Source: Rhodococcus sp. ARC_M6 (lineage in GTDB: Bacteria; Actinomycetota; Actinomycetes; Mycobacteriales; Mycobacteriaceae). Taken from it: a stretch of 64,000 bases of DNA. Positions within the stretch are counted from its first letter, which is position 1; every line of letters begins with the position of its first letter. Below the pieces are notes generated by a model that saw only the letters and a list, made by a program, of their open reading frames with translations, was not told the origin of the DNA and did not search any database. Location: assembly GCF_022810305.1 (NCBI RefSeq), contig NZ_JALGQH010000003.1, forward strand, positions 186,001 to 250,000, given 5' to 3'. Shown here piece by piece: positions 26,790 through 35,926 of the stretch. A program made the translations under genes and the position numbers.

Positions 26790-27623
26790 TTATGCTCCCA
26801 ATTCGATCGGTGCGCCGACGAGTGAGCCGTATTCGACCCAGCTGCCGTCGTAGTTCTTGACGTTGTTCTTGCCGAGGATCTCCTGCAGGACGAACCAGGT
26901 GTGGCTCGAACGCTCGCCGATACGGCAGTAGGCGATGGTGTTCTTGGTGTCGTCGAAGCCCTTGTCGGCGTACAGCTTTGCAAGGTCGGTGTCGGACTTG
27001 AAGGTGCCGTCCTCGTTGGCGGTGGTGCTCCACGGGATGTTGATGGCCGTGGGGACATGGCCGCGCTGCTGCGCCTGCTCCTGCGGAAGGTGTGCGGGGG
27101 CGAGGATCTTGCCTGAGAACTCGTCGGGGCTACGGACGTCGACGAGGTTCACGGAGCCGATGGAGCTGATGACCTCGTCGCGGAATGCGCGGATCGAGAA
27201 GTCGGGTGCTTCGGCCTTGTACTGCGTTGCGGGACGGGTGACTTCGTCCTTCGACAGCTCACGTCCGTCGAGTTCCCACTTCTTACGGCCGCCGTCGATG
27301 AGCTTGATGTCCTGGTGGCCGTACAGCTTGAAGTACCAGTAGGCGTAGGCGGCGAACCAGTTGTTGTTGCCACCGTAGAGAACGACGGTGTCGTCGTTGG
27401 CGATTCCCTTGGCGGAGAGCAGGTCCGAGAACTGCTCCTGGTTGAGGAAGTCACGGCGGACGCTGTCCTGGAGATCCTTGCGCCAGTCGAGTCGGACTGC
27501 GCCTTCGATGTGGCCGCCGTCGTATGCACTGGTGTCCTCGTCAACCTCGACAAAAACGGTCTTGGGGGCATTGAGGTTCTGCTGCGCCCAGTCAGCGGAG
27601 ACTAGGACGTCGGAGCGAGCCAT
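26790..27623 (-). CDS. cysA2: Thiosulfate sulfurtransferase (rhodanese), CysA2-like
   Basis: A 277-aa two-domain rhodanese that moves sulfane sulfur from thiosulfate to a thiophilic acceptor. The active cysteine is Cys233 in the loop CRIGERS of the C-terminal domain. The N-terminal domain (residues 8-125) has VFVEVDEDTSAYDGGHI and lacks the cysteine, as usual. The ATG has a GGAAGGA ribosome site. It lies in a minus-strand sulfur operon, after DUF4395 and before sseC, downstream of a poly-cysteine uORF. Confidence 0.93.
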   Translation of the reverse strand: MARSDVLVSADWAQQNLNAPKTVFVEVDEDTSAYDGGHIEGAVRLDWRKDLQDSVRRDFLNQEQFSDLLSAKGIANDDTVVLYGGNNNWFAAYAYWYFKLYGHQDIKLIDGGRKKWELDGRELSKDEVTRPATQYKAEAPDFSIRAFRDEVISSIGSVNLVDVRSPDEFSGKILAPAHLPQEQAQQRGHVPTAINIPWSTTANEDGTFKSDTDLAKLYADKGFDDTKNTIAYCRIGERSSHTWFVLQEILGKNNVKNYDGSWVEYGSLVGAPIELGA

Positions 27624-27686
27624 GGTGTTCCTTCCGGTGTGTTCTTGCTTTGGTCGTTTTTGGTGGAGGTTGGGGGAGAAGCGTTC

Positions 27687-28157
27687 TCAGGCTGTCGATG
27701 CTCTTCCAGTGTTTCGGAGCCGAGCAACGAGAGGGTAGATCTGGCAGCCGAGGCAGATGCCGAATGCAGCATTGAGTAACGCGGCAAAGAGCGCGAAGCC
27801 GGTGGCGACTGTCCCGACGATCGTGGATCCGGCAAGGAATCCGACGGTTCCGGCCACTGCGAAGACGAAGCCGACGAACTGTGCAAAACGCAGTGGCGCA
27901 ACAGGTTCACGTTCGGTGACGGGCGAAATTCTCGGTGCGACGAGCTTGCCGAAAATCTGTCCGTAGGGACTTCGCTTGGGGCCGGCTACCGAGCCGATCG
28001 CGAAGACGATTGCTTGCAGCGCAAGAAGGATGGCGGCTGCGGGTAGGGAGAACGTCGAGAGGATGAGCGTCAGAACCAGTACGGCGGTGGTGACCCAGGC
28101 AGCGAACCGCGGGCCACGAACGTCTACTTGCTGGATCTGGGTTGCGGTTGTTGACAT
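27687..28157 (-). CDS. DUF4395 membrane protein, 156 aa
   Basis: Four hydrophobic segments, at about residues 21-41, 43-60, 93-110 and 112-132 of the chosen protein, with the family marks VDVRGPRFAAW and CLGCQIYPLVARLR. The GICLGC pair near the C-terminus gives two cysteines at the membrane face, which fits thiol or sulfane-sulfur chemistry beside a thioredoxin and a rhodanese. Its role is not proven. I chose the ATG at 28157 because AGGAGC lies nine bases upstream. The frame is open for 29 more codons with no support. Confidence 0.85.
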   Translation of the reverse strand: MSTTATQIQQVDVRGPRFAAWVTTAVLVLTLILSTFSLPAAAILLALQAIVFAIGSVAGPKRSPYGQIFGKLVAPRISPVTEREPVAPLRFAQFVGFVFAVAGTVGFLAGSTIVGTVATGFALFAALLNAAFGICLGCQIYPLVARLRNTGRASTA

Positions 28158-28289
28158 CGGAAGTGCTCCTGCGCTGGATTGCATGGTGCTTGCCTGGACC
28201 GAGAATTGTGGACCGAAAAAAGTCCGATTCGGTGGAGTGATCACGTGAGCAGAAGCTCGAATGTCAGCGAGAGCCGACAGGTGTGGTGA

Positions 28290-28376
28290 TCAACAACAGG
28301 TACAGCAACAACCACCGAGGCGGCACAGGTCAACTGCGCGGCGTCGGGTGAGCATCAGCTCGTGGCGGGTTTGCAC
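28290..28376 (-). CDS. Leaderless poly-cysteine uORF, cysteine-responsive attenuator
   Basis: Starts with GTG at 28376 and encodes 28 residues ending DLCRLGGCCCTCC before TGA: six cysteines in the last eleven codons. A TAAAGT box (28384-28389) lies seven bases upstream, so the transcript begins with the GTG. Position, leaderless start and cysteine-run end match the polycysteine leader ORFs described in mycobacteria upstream of the same DUF4395-cysA2-sseC operon. There, ribosome stalling when cysteine is scarce raises expression of the genes behind. The 132 bp between its stop and DUF4395 would hold the attenuator. Confidence 0.85.
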   Translation of the reverse strand: MQTRHELMLTRRRAVDLCRLGGCCCTCC

Positions 28377-28383
28377 GTTCGCG

Positions 28384-28389
28384 ACTTTA
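28384..28389 (-). promoter_or_regulatory. -10 box of the cysteine-attenuated operon
   Basis: TAAAGT on the minus strand. It overlaps the last codon and stop of thiX, so thiX transcription and this start can interfere or add up. Confidence 0.55.
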
Positions 28390-28860
28390 CCCCGTAATCG
28401 AGGAATTTGGATCGTCGGGCGTCGAAAAGGGTGTCAGCGCATTTCTCAGGTCCGTCGTGGACGGCACTCCGGGCACCCGGAATTTCTCGACGAGATTGCC
28501 GTCGAGAATGAAGGTGGTGGGCAAAGAGAGGACACTCATTTCCCGGGCCAGCGCTGGGTGTTTGTCGATGTCGAGTTCGATATCGGTGGGTGGTCGCGGC
28601 ATGTCGGCCATCGACGTCACTACCTGGTCGACTACGCGGCGCACAGCGGCGCAGGGTCCGCACCAATCCGCGGAAAAATGCAGGACGACGGGCCCACCGG
28701 TGGACTGCACACCGGCCGCGACAAGGAGTTCGGTCCGGTCCGGGGTTGAGTTCGGGGATGTCGCTGCGGTGGCTCGGACCGTGCCGCTTCGCGATTTGAG
28801 AAACAGTCCGACGGCGACGACGGCAACAAGGACGACGAGCAGAATTGTGATCCCGGTCAT
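28387..28860 (-). CDS. thiX: Membrane-anchored thioredoxin-like protein (ThiX)
   Basis: Corresponds to Rv0816c. One N-terminal membrane anchor (residues 4-21), then a thioredoxin fold with WCGPC at 66-70. The cis-proline is in SLPTTFILDG. The catalytic domain should face outside if the N-terminus stays in the cytoplasm; that topology is inferred. The ATG overlaps the stop of lmeA by 4 bp. It fits the sulfur-related run of genes that follows. Confidence 0.87.
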   Translation of the reverse strand: MTGITILLVVLVAVVAVGLFLKSRSGTVRATAATSPNSTPDRTELLVAAGVQSTGGPVVLHFSADWCGPCAAVRRVVDQVVTSMADMPRPPTDIELDIDKHPALAREMSVLSLPTTFILDGNLVEKFRVPGVPSTTDLRNALTPFSTPDDPNSSITG

Positions 28861-29636
28861 GGGTTCTGGAGTTCCGCGAGGTCGATGACAGCGTTTTCGG
28901 TACTTCCTTCGATCACGATTCGACCGCCTTCTGCGTAGACGAGATTGGGCTTCACATTGAAGGGGAGTGACTGGGGGTCGATGGTGTAACTGAACATCCC
29001 CAGGATGACGGGTTCGAGTGCTGTGGGGATGGAGAAGTCAGCTTCGCCTTCGGGGCCGAAGTAGAGGTTGCTGGCAACGATCTTGACCTGACCTCCGTCG
29101 AGGACCAGGTTCGCTTGAACGCTGACCGGGGTTTCGACGGGACCAACGGCGACGGTTCCGGTCAGGACGACGGCCCCGGCTGTGGTGGCGCCCGTACCGC
29201 CGCTCCCGCCGGTGCCATCGGATTTATCGGCCGGAGGTGAAGAAACCTGCAGGTCAGGGATCCCGAGGAGTTTTCCGAGATCAGTTGCGTTGATTCCCAT
29301 TCTGCCGTCGAGTTTGTCGACGGGAAGTTGGGTGACGTTTCCGTTGATCAGATCGGTGAAGGGCACGGAGACTCCGCGCAGATCCGCTTCGACGGTGACC
29401 TCTCCGATGATATTGCTCTGAACGCCCGTCGCTCGGATGTAGACGTCCTTGTATTTCCCGTTCAGCGCCTGCGTGATGAATGGGAAACCGTTGAACGTGA
29501 CTTCGGGGTCGGCGTCGAGTGACGCACCTGCTCGGAGTTCGCGCGAGACGCGGTATTCGGCGTACGCGGCAGCGCCGAAATCGGCGACCAGTCCGAGGCC
29601 GAGGAGGAAGACGATGCCGATGATCAGTTTGCGCAC
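28857..29636 (-). CDS. lmeA: DUF2993 protein, LmeA-like lipomannan elongation factor
   Basis: Orthologue by position and sequence of Rv0817c, shown in mycobacteria to act in the periplasm in elongating the mannan backbone of lipomannan and lipoarabinomannan. A signal/anchor helix is at residues 4-26. The DUF2993 lipid-binding (BPI-like) fold follows, with FNGFPFITQALNGKY and PVDKLDG. A Gly/Thr-rich insert lies at about 140-155. The start is a GTG; a CACAAT box six bases upstream suggests a leaderless start. It is read away from glnR. Confidence 0.85.
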   Translation of the reverse strand: MRKLIIGIVFLLGLGLVADFGAAAYAEYRVSRELRAGASLDADPEVTFNGFPFITQALNGKYKDVYIRATGVQSNIIGEVTVEADLRGVSVPFTDLINGNVTQLPVDKLDGRMGINATDLGKLLGIPDLQVSSPPADKSDGTGGSGGTGATTAGAVVLTGTVAVGPVETPVSVQANLVLDGGQVKIVASNLYFGPEGEADFSIPTALEPVILGMFSYTIDPQSLPFNVKPNLVYAEGGRIVIEGSTENAVIDLAELQNP

Positions 29637-29778
29637 GGCACCATTGTGACCGACTCGGCCCGAGGTTCGGTGCGACGGCCCCGGTACTGTGCGCGCTAAT
29701 GTAGTGACCGACCAAAAGGGTCGAATTACTCGGGCGTCGCCCTGTCAGGGGTGCACGGGCTACTAGATAGGAGACAGT

Positions 29779-30531
29779 GTGGAGTTGCTTCTCCTCACCT
29801 CCGACCCCAACCCGGAGGCAGTTCTCCCGGCGTTGGCGCTGCTGGCGCACTCGGTTAGGCCCGCTCCCACTGAGGTTTCCTCACTGCTCGAAGCGAGTTC
29901 TGCCGATGTCGCACTGGTGGACGCACGCATAGATCTGGCTGCTGCGCGCGGCTTGTGTCGATTGCTCGGAAGCACAGGTTCTGCGGTACCCGTTGTGGCT
30001 GTTCTCACCGAAGGCGGGCTTGTTGCCGTCAATGCGGACTGGGGGTTGGACGACATTCTCCTGCCCGGAACCGGGCCTGCGGAGGTGGACGCCCGATTGC
30101 GATTGTTGGTTGCCCGCAGCGGCGGCGTGGCCAGTCCGGAAGCGTCGGGAAAGATCACGCTGGGCGAATTGGTTATCGACGAGGGGACGTACACGGCACG
30201 ACTGCGTGGACGGCCCCTTGATTTGACTTACAAGGAATTCGAGCTGCTGAAGTACCTGGCGCAGCATGCGGGACGGGTGTTTACTCGGGCGCAGTTGTTG
30301 CAAGAGGTGTGGGGTTACGACTTCTTTGGTGGCACCCGCACGGTGGATGTCCACGTGCGACGTTTGCGCGCCAAACTTGGCACCGAATACGAATCCTTGA
30401 TCGGTACAGTCCGAAATGTCGGATACAAGGCCGTTCGACCCACGCGGGCCAAGAACGGCACCGCTGCGCCGGTCCGGTTCGAGGACGACGAGGATGTCGA
30501 CTATGAATCGGCGGACGGAACGGTGGTGTGA
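29779..30531 (+). CDS. glnR: OmpR-type regulator GlnR
   Basis: Orthologue of Rv0818, the main nitrogen regulator of actinobacteria. The N-terminal receiver-like domain (1-110) has the conserved Asp region VDARIDL but is an orphan, without a histidine kinase nearby. The winged-helix DNA-binding domain covers about 130-225 ([37 protein letters not shown]). Start: GTG after TAGGAG. A TAATGT box at 29694-29699 may be its -10. It typically activates glnA, amt and urease genes in nitrogen limitation; ureABCFGD is 5 kb downstream. Confidence 0.93.
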   Translation: MELLLLTSDPNPEAVLPALALLAHSVRPAPTEVSSLLEASSADVALVDARIDLAAARGLCRLLGSTGSAVPVVAVLTEGGLVAVNADWGLDDILLPGTGPAEVDARLRLLVARSGGVASPEASGKITLGELVIDEGTYTARLRGRPLDLTYKEFELLKYLAQHAGRVFTRAQLLQEVWGYDFFGGTRTVDVHVRRLRAKLGTEYESLIGTVRNVGYKAVRPTRAKNGTAAPVRFEDDEDVDYESADGTVV

Positions 30532-30532
30532 C

Positions 30533-31432
30533 ATGAGTTGGAGCGATGCACTGCAACCGGATCAGGCTCGGCAGGTGTCGGCGCTGCTCGACCGCGCCAC
30601 GGAATTCGATGGTAAGGCGCCGGTGTCCGAGCAGGGCCGTCACGCGATAGCCGGTCGCGGCCAGGCTCGACATTTTGTCATTGTCGACGGCAGTGCGGTC
30701 ACCGGATACGCACAGCTGCAAGCCGGTTCGGGTGAGCATCCGGACATGGCGGAGTTGGTAGTCGATCCCGCGCGTCGACGGCAGGGGATCGGAACCACCC
30801 TTGCCGCTGCGGTATTCGACGAAGGGCGCCCCGGCACCACCGTGTGGGCGCACGGAAACGTCGACGCAGCAAAGGCTTTTGCGCAGTCTCTGGGGCTTGT
30901 CGTGGCCCGCGAACTGCTGCAGCTGCGACGGCCACTCGACGTGCCCCGGCTTCCCGAAATCGTCGTGCCGGAAGGCATTGTCGTCAGGACCTACGGTGGC
31001 AGCGAAGACGATTCGGAGATTCTTCGCGTCAATAACGCCGCATTCTCCTGGCACCCTGAACAGGGCGGCTGGACGCAAGCGGAGATCGATGAGCGCACGG
31101 CCGAAGAGTGGTTCGATCCGGCGGGGCTGTTCCTGGCATTCGCAGACACCGATCCGGATACGCTCTTGGGCTTTCACTGGACCAAGGTTCACCCGCCGGA
31201 AGGCGACGAACCCGAACTCGGCGAGGTGTATGTCGTCGGTATCGATCCGGCAGCGCAAGGACGCGGTCTCGGTCGGGTGCTGACACTCGCCGGCATGCAC
31301 TATCTGTGTGATCGCGGTCTCGGAACCGTCCTTCTGTACGTTGAAGGTGACAATGCGGCTGCCCTGAATACATACGAAAAATTGGGCTTCGGCAGGTTCC
31401 ACATCGATGTGGCATATGCCCGAAATATCTAA
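30533..31432 (+). CDS. mshD: Mycothiol synthase
   Basis: Last step of mycothiol synthesis: acetylates Cys-GlcN-Ins with acetyl-CoA. The 299-aa protein holds two GNAT domains. The N-terminal one has VVDPARRRQGIGTTL and the C-terminal one GIDPAAQGRGLGRVLTL, the acetyl-CoA loops. The C-terminal LYVEGDNAAALNTYEKLGF is typical. I chose the ATG one base after the glnR stop; the frame continues upstream inside glnR without similarity. Mycothiol fits an actinobacterial host. Confidence 0.94.
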   Translation: MSWSDALQPDQARQVSALLDRATEFDGKAPVSEQGRHAIAGRGQARHFVIVDGSAVTGYAQLQAGSGEHPDMAELVVDPARRRQGIGTTLAAAVFDEGRPGTTVWAHGNVDAAKAFAQSLGLVVARELLQLRRPLDVPRLPEIVVPEGIVVRTYGGSEDDSEILRVNNAAFSWHPEQGGWTQAEIDERTAEEWFDPAGLFLAFADTDPDTLLGFHWTKVHPPEGDEPELGEVYVVGIDPAAQGRGLGRVLTLAGMHYLCDRGLGTVLLYVEGDNAAALNTYEKLGFGRFHIDVAYARNI

Positions 31433-31465
31433 TTTTATTGGCGGACGCGCAGAAATCTCCGGTCT

Positions 31466-31487
31466 GTTCATCCTCCGTTAACCATGT
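31466..31487 (+). promoter_or_regulatory. PHO box (PhoP/RegX3-type direct repeats) upstream of pstS
   Basis: Two 11-bp units, GTTCATCCTCC and GTTAACCATGT, in direct tandem. This matches the 11-bp direct repeat (GTTCACC-like) bound by phosphate response regulators in actinobacteria. It lies 137 bp before the pstS start, and therefore probably controls pstSCAB. Confidence 0.7.
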
Positions 31488-31623
31488 GTGGTCCAGCCGG
31501 ACACCGCGCCCCCCTACTTTTCTCTATGGGCAGCGCCGCGCTGCCTGATGCCGGGTTCTGTGCCTGCATCTCATGTCGCCGCCTGATCGTGGGCACGGCG
31601 GTAGCGATTTCCGGAGGATCTAG

Positions 31624-32742
31624 GTGAATCTCAAGCGCAGTGGTGCCTTGCTCGGCGTAGTAGCCGTAGGCGCCATGACCTTGGCCGCATGTGGCAGCGA
31701 CAACAACGCGTCGTCGGGTGGTGTGGACACGTCCACCTCCACCGCTACATGCGAAGGTAAGGAAAAGATCTCCGCAGCAGGCTCGTCCGCGCAGAAGAAC
31801 GCGATGGATCAGTTTGTCTCCACCTACATCGCTGTGTGCAACGACAAGGGCAAGTCGGTCAACGTCGCCTACAACCCCAGCGGTTCCGGCGACGGCCGTA
31901 CTCAGTTCATTGCCGGCCAGATCGACTTCGCCGGTTCCGACTCGGCAATCAAGGACGAGCAGGCAGACAAGGCCAAGGCGCGTTGCGTCGGCGGCGAAGC
32001 CTGGAACCTTCCCCTCGTCTTCGGTCCGATCGCAGTCGCTTTCAACGTCGACGGCGTCGACAACCTCGTGCTCAACGCGGAGGTTCTCGCAAAGATCTTC
32101 AACGGCGGCATCACCAACTGGAACGATCCGGCCATCGCCGCACTCAACTCGGGCGCAAAGTTGCCCGATCTGAAGATCAACCCGGTGATCCGCTCCGATT
32201 CCTCGGGCACCACCGATAACTTCCAGAAGTACCTCGAGGCAGCGTCAGGCGGTGCCTGGACGTCGGGCGCCGGTTCCGACTTCACCGGTGGCGTCGGTGA
32301 GGGCGCCAAGGGTTCAGCCGGAGTTGCGCAGGCAGTCAAGTCCGCACCGGGCTCGATCACGTACGTCGAGAAGTCGTTTGCCGATCAGAACAAGCTGTCG
32401 ATGGCCGAGATCAACACGGGCACCGCAGCAGTCGCACTGACCAACGAGACGGCGGCAAAGTCGATTGCCGGTGCCAAGTTCAAGTCCGACGCCACCGGCG
32501 ACCTGACGCTCGATCTCGGGTCGATCTTCAAGACCAACGAAGCCGGCGCCTACCCGTTGGTGCTGGCCACGTACTCCATCGTCTGCTCCAAGGGCTACGA
32601 CGCCGATACCTCGGCTGCCGTCAAGTCGTTCCTGACCAGCGCAGCCAATGAGGGCCAGGCCAATCTGGCAGAGCAGGGATACGTTCCGCTACCTGCGAAT
32701 GTGAAGGACAAGCTGAACGCGTCCATCTCCGCGATCAGCTGA
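31624..32742 (+). CDS. pstS: Phosphate-binding lipoprotein PstS
   Basis: Solute-binding lipoprotein of the high-affinity phosphate importer. The lipobox LAAC puts the lipidated cysteine at residue 23. Phosphate-contact segments are SAAGSSAQKNAM, NPSGSGDGRTQF and RSDSSGTTDNF. The start is GTG after a strong GGAGGA. First gene of pstSCAB, behind a PHO box. Confidence 0.97.
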   Translation: MNLKRSGALLGVVAVGAMTLAACGSDNNASSGGVDTSTSTATCEGKEKISAAGSSAQKNAMDQFVSTYIAVCNDKGKSVNVAYNPSGSGDGRTQFIAGQIDFAGSDSAIKDEQADKAKARCVGGEAWNLPLVFGPIAVAFNVDGVDNLVLNAEVLAKIFNGGITNWNDPAIAALNSGAKLPDLKINPVIRSDSSGTTDNFQKYLEAASGGAWTSGAGSDFTGGVGEGAKGSAGVAQAVKSAPGSITYVEKSFADQNKLSMAEINTGTAAVALTNETAAKSIAGAKFKSDATGDLTLDLGSIFKTNEAGAYPLVLATYSIVCSKGYDADTSAAVKSFLTSAANEGQANLAEQGYVPLPANVKDKLNASISAIS

Positions 32743-32810
32743 ACCGACACTCGGACTAGTACGGACCGGCCCATGGATCTACATTCAAACGTGAAGGAAT
32801 GTGAGCGCAC

Positions 32811-33902
32811 ATGAATGACGCGCCCATCACATCGACATCTCGTTCCTCCGGCCCCGCAACCAGCGGGGCCGGGGTGGGCGGTCCGAACGGCACCACGGAG
32901 GACACGATTACATCCACCAAAGCCCCTGAGATCGAGCCTTCGTCGAAAGGCGAAGGTTCAGGTTCCGGCAACGCGAAGATCGTGACGCGTCCGGGCGATC
33001 GGATCTTCAGTTCTCTGGCGTCGGGTTCGGCGATCTTCATCACCGTCGTGATCGCTGCGATCGGGGCCTTCCTGATCTGGCGGGCCGTACCCGCGCTGAG
33101 CCGCAACCAGGTCAACTTCCTGACGAGCCGCGAGTGGGTCACGCAGGACATCAACGCCATGGCGTTCGGTGTCCTCGACCTCTTCCAGGTCACTGTTCTC
33201 GTATCGCTGTTCGCTCTGGTGCTGGCGATGCCGATCGCACTGGGCATCGCAATCTTCTTGACGTCGTACTCGCCCAAATGGCTGACGCGTCCACTGTCCT
33301 ACACGATCGACCTGCTCGCTGCGGTCCCGTCCATCGTCTACGGACTGTGGGGCTTGCTGGTGTTCGCTCCGGCAATCACCCCGGTTGCAGTGTGGCTCAA
33401 CAAGACTTTCGGATGGTTCCCGCTCTTCGCCGACGGCAGTGGTTCCATCACCGGCGGCGGCACCATCTTCACTGCCGGCATCGTGTTGGCCGTCATGATT
33501 CTTCCCGTGATCACAGCAGTGACCCGCGAGGTATTCATCCAGACCCCGCGCTCGCAGATCGAAGCCGCACTCGCGCTCGGTGCGACGCGCTGGGAAGTTG
33601 TTCGTACCACGGTTATTCCGTTCGGTAAGTCCGGCTACATCAGCGGATCGATGCTCGGCCTCGGCCGCGCGCTCGGTGAAACGATGGCACTGTACCTGAT
33701 CCTGCGCACCACGTCGCAGTCGTTCGGCTGGTCGTTGTTCGACGGCGGATCGACCATCGCTTCCAAGATCGCCCTCGGATATGCGGAGTTCAACAACGAC
33801 ATCCAGGCCGGCGCGTACATCGCAGCCGGACTGGTGCTGTTCGTGCTGACATTCGTGGTCAACGCTGCTGCCCGCGCTGTAATCGCCGGAAAGAAGGACT
33901 GA
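32811..33902 (+). CDS. pstC: Phosphate ABC transporter permease PstC
   Basis: Membrane subunit of the phosphate importer, 363 aa. The first 60 residues are Ser/Thr/Gly-rich and cytoplasmic; six membrane helices follow. The EAA loop, which touches PstB, is EAALALGATRWEVVRTTVIPFGKSGYISG. pstA begins three bases after the stop. Confidence 0.96.
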   Translation: MNDAPITSTSRSSGPATSGAGVGGPNGTTEDTITSTKAPEIEPSSKGEGSGSGNAKIVTRPGDRIFSSLASGSAIFITVVIAAIGAFLIWRAVPALSRNQVNFLTSREWVTQDINAMAFGVLDLFQVTVLVSLFALVLAMPIALGIAIFLTSYSPKWLTRPLSYTIDLLAAVPSIVYGLWGLLVFAPAITPVAVWLNKTFGWFPLFADGSGSITGGGTIFTAGIVLAVMILPVITAVTREVFIQTPRSQIEAALALGATRWEVVRTTVIPFGKSGYISGSMLGLGRALGETMALYLILRTTSQSFGWSLFDGGSTIASKIALGYAEFNNDIQAGAYIAAGLVLFVLTFVVNAAARAVIAGKKD

Positions 33903-33905
33903 CCA

Positions 33906-34814
33906 ATGACTTCCACTCTGGATCGCCCCGTCAAGGCGCCCACATTCCAGGGCGTCGGAGCGGCTCGCCGCGCCAAGGACGTCACCGCCACGGTCCTGGT
34001 CAGCCTCGCAGTTCTCATCGCGCTGATTCCGCTCGTCTGGGTCCTGGCCACCGTCGTCGCAAAGGGCTTGCCCGCGTTGACGTCTGCAACGTGGTTCACC
34101 AATTCGATGAGTGGACTGACGGCGTCGGCGTCCGGCGGCGGTGTCTATCACGCCTTGATCGGGACTTTGATGCAAGGTCTCGTGTGTGCGGTCTTCTCCA
34201 TCCCGCTCGGCATCTTCGTCGCCATCTATCTGGTGGAGTACGCAGACCGAAAGTCCAAGCTGGGCAAGCTCACTACCTTCATGGTCGACATCCTCAGCGG
34301 TGTCCCGTCCATCGTGGCCGCACTGTTCATCTACGCACTGTGGATCGCGACGTTCGGCTTCCCCAAGTCGGCTTTCGCAGTGTCCCTTGCTCTGGTGCTC
34401 CTGATGGTCCCGGTAGTTATCCGCTCCACCGAGGAAATGCTCCGCATCGTCCCCATGGATCTGCGTGAGGCGTCGTACGCCCTCGGTGTGCCGAAGTGGA
34501 AGACCATCTCGAAAATTGTTCTGCCGACAGCACTTCCCGGCATCATTACGGGCGTTATGCTCGCGCTGGCCCGTGTACTCGGTGAGACCGCGCCGCTGCT
34601 GATCCTCGTCGGCTACGCGCCGTTCATCAACTTCGATCTGTTCAACGGCGAAATGGGCACCTTGCCTTCGCTCATGGTCGCCGAGATGAACAACCCCACC
34701 GATGCCGGCACCAACCGAATTTGGGGCGCCGCACTGACCTTGATTCTGATGATCGCGATTCTCAATATCATCGCGAAGCTGATCGGTCACTTCTCTCAGG
34801 TTCGCAGCAAGTGA
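33906..34814 (+). CDS. pstA: Phosphate ABC transporter permease PstA
   Basis: Second permease, 302 aa, six helices. The EAA loop is EASYALGVPKWKTISKIVLPTALPGIITG. LPSLMVAEMN near residue 257 is typical. A 610-aa antisense frame spans pstC and pstA and is not a gene. Confidence 0.96.
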   Translation: MTSTLDRPVKAPTFQGVGAARRAKDVTATVLVSLAVLIALIPLVWVLATVVAKGLPALTSATWFTNSMSGLTASASGGGVYHALIGTLMQGLVCAVFSIPLGIFVAIYLVEYADRKSKLGKLTTFMVDILSGVPSIVAALFIYALWIATFGFPKSAFAVSLALVLLMVPVVIRSTEEMLRIVPMDLREASYALGVPKWKTISKIVLPTALPGIITGVMLALARVLGETAPLLILVGYAPFINFDLFNGEMGTLPSLMVAEMNNPTDAGTNRIWGAALTLILMIAILNIIAKLIGHFSQVRSK

Positions 34815-34872
34815 CGCGGCCTCAGTTCATGTTCGTACTTACATTTTGTAACCACTCAGTAGGGAGCCGGTA

Positions 34873-35649
34873 ATGGCCAAGCGTCTGGATCTCAAGGACG
34901 TCAACATCTACTACGGCAAGTTTCACGCCGTCGCAGATGTGGGCCTCTCGGTCCCACCCCGCAGCGTCACCGCATTCATCGGCCCGTCCGGTTGCGGTAA
35001 GTCCACCGTTCTTCGCTCGCTCAACCGCATGCACGAAGTGATTCCCGGTGCGCGCGTCGAGGGTTCGGTACTGCTCGACGGTGAGGACATCTACGGTTCC
35101 AACGTCGACCCGGTCGGTGTCCGCAAGACCATCGGCATGGTGTTCCAGCGACCGAACCCGTTCCCGACGATGTCGATCAAGGACAACGTCGTCGCCGGTT
35201 TGAAGTTGCAGGGTGAGCGCAACAAGAAGCGGCTCGACGAGGTTGCCGAGCGTTCCCTGCGCGGCGCGAACCTGTGGAACGAAGTGAAGGACCGCCTCGA
35301 CAAGCCCGGCGGTGGCCTCTCCGGTGGTCAGCAGCAGCGTCTGTGCATCGCGCGCGCTATCGCGGTGTCTCCGGACGTCCTGCTCATGGATGAGCCCTGC
35401 TCGGCTCTGGACCCGATTTCTACTCTGGCGATCGAGGATCTGATCACGGAGTTGAAGAAGGATTTCACCATCGTCATCGTCACGCACAACATGCAGCAGG
35501 CTGCGCGTGTCAGTGACCAGACGGCGTTCTTCAACCTCGAGGCGACCGGCAAACCCGGTCAACTCGTCGAAATCGACGACACCGAGAAGATCTTCTCCAA
35601 TCCGACGCAGAAGGCTACCGAGGATTACATCTCGGGCCGCTTCGGATAG
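34873..35649 (+). CDS. pstB: Phosphate ABC transporter ATPase PstB
   Basis: ATPase subunit, 258 aa: Walker [10 protein letters not shown] (about residues 37-45), signature [15 protein letters not shown], Walker [13 protein letters not shown]. The mycobacterial orthologue Rv0820 is called PhoT and also follows mshD. GGGAG precedes the ATG. Followed by a terminator. Confidence 0.97.
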   Translation: MAKRLDLKDVNIYYGKFHAVADVGLSVPPRSVTAFIGPSGCGKSTVLRSLNRMHEVIPGARVEGSVLLDGEDIYGSNVDPVGVRKTIGMVFQRPNPFPTMSIKDNVVAGLKLQGERNKKRLDEVAERSLRGANLWNEVKDRLDKPGGGLSGGQQQRLCIARAIAVSPDVLLMDEPCSALDPISTLAIEDLITELKKDFTIVIVTHNMQQAARVSDQTAFFNLEATGKPGQLVEIDDTEKIFSNPTQKATEDYISGRFG

Positions 35650-35665
35650 GCCGCTGCACGTTCAT

Positions 35666-35708
35666 GTTTCACCCCCGTTTCCTCCCGGATACGGGGGTGA
35701 AACTTTTG
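35666..35708 (+). terminator. Rho-independent terminator after pstB
   Basis: A perfect 13-bp stem (35666-35678 with 35691-35703) followed by TTTTG. Separates pstSCAB from the urease operon. The remaining 220 bp before ureA contain a possible TAATCT -10 box near 35860 and no convincing GlnR site. Confidence 0.9.
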
Positions 35709-35926
35709 CGGTTGGTGATAGTTCCCACTCGGACGCCCCACCGCTGAGCGTCGTTGGGCGCGCGAATAATTCGATGAGCAGCACAAGCGTGATCTGTGGC
35801 GGTTCGAGTAGCCGTACTCGGTAAAGTGGACAATACTGACGACGCTTCGGGGAATGCTAATCTCGCCCCGACAGTGCGCTGTTGGACCCCGACGGCACTG
35901 CTCTACGACCGGAAGGGCCTCAATTC

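Noticed and set aside
32958..34790. 610-aa open frame on the minus strand opposite pstC and pstA
   Set aside because: It spans two real, well-conserved genes and their gap, with an Asp/Glu/His/Arg-rich composition typical of antisense frames in high-G+C DNA.
35704..35926. GlnR binding site before ureA
   Set aside because: Expected from biology, but I could not find two properly spaced GTNAC/GNAAC half-sites.
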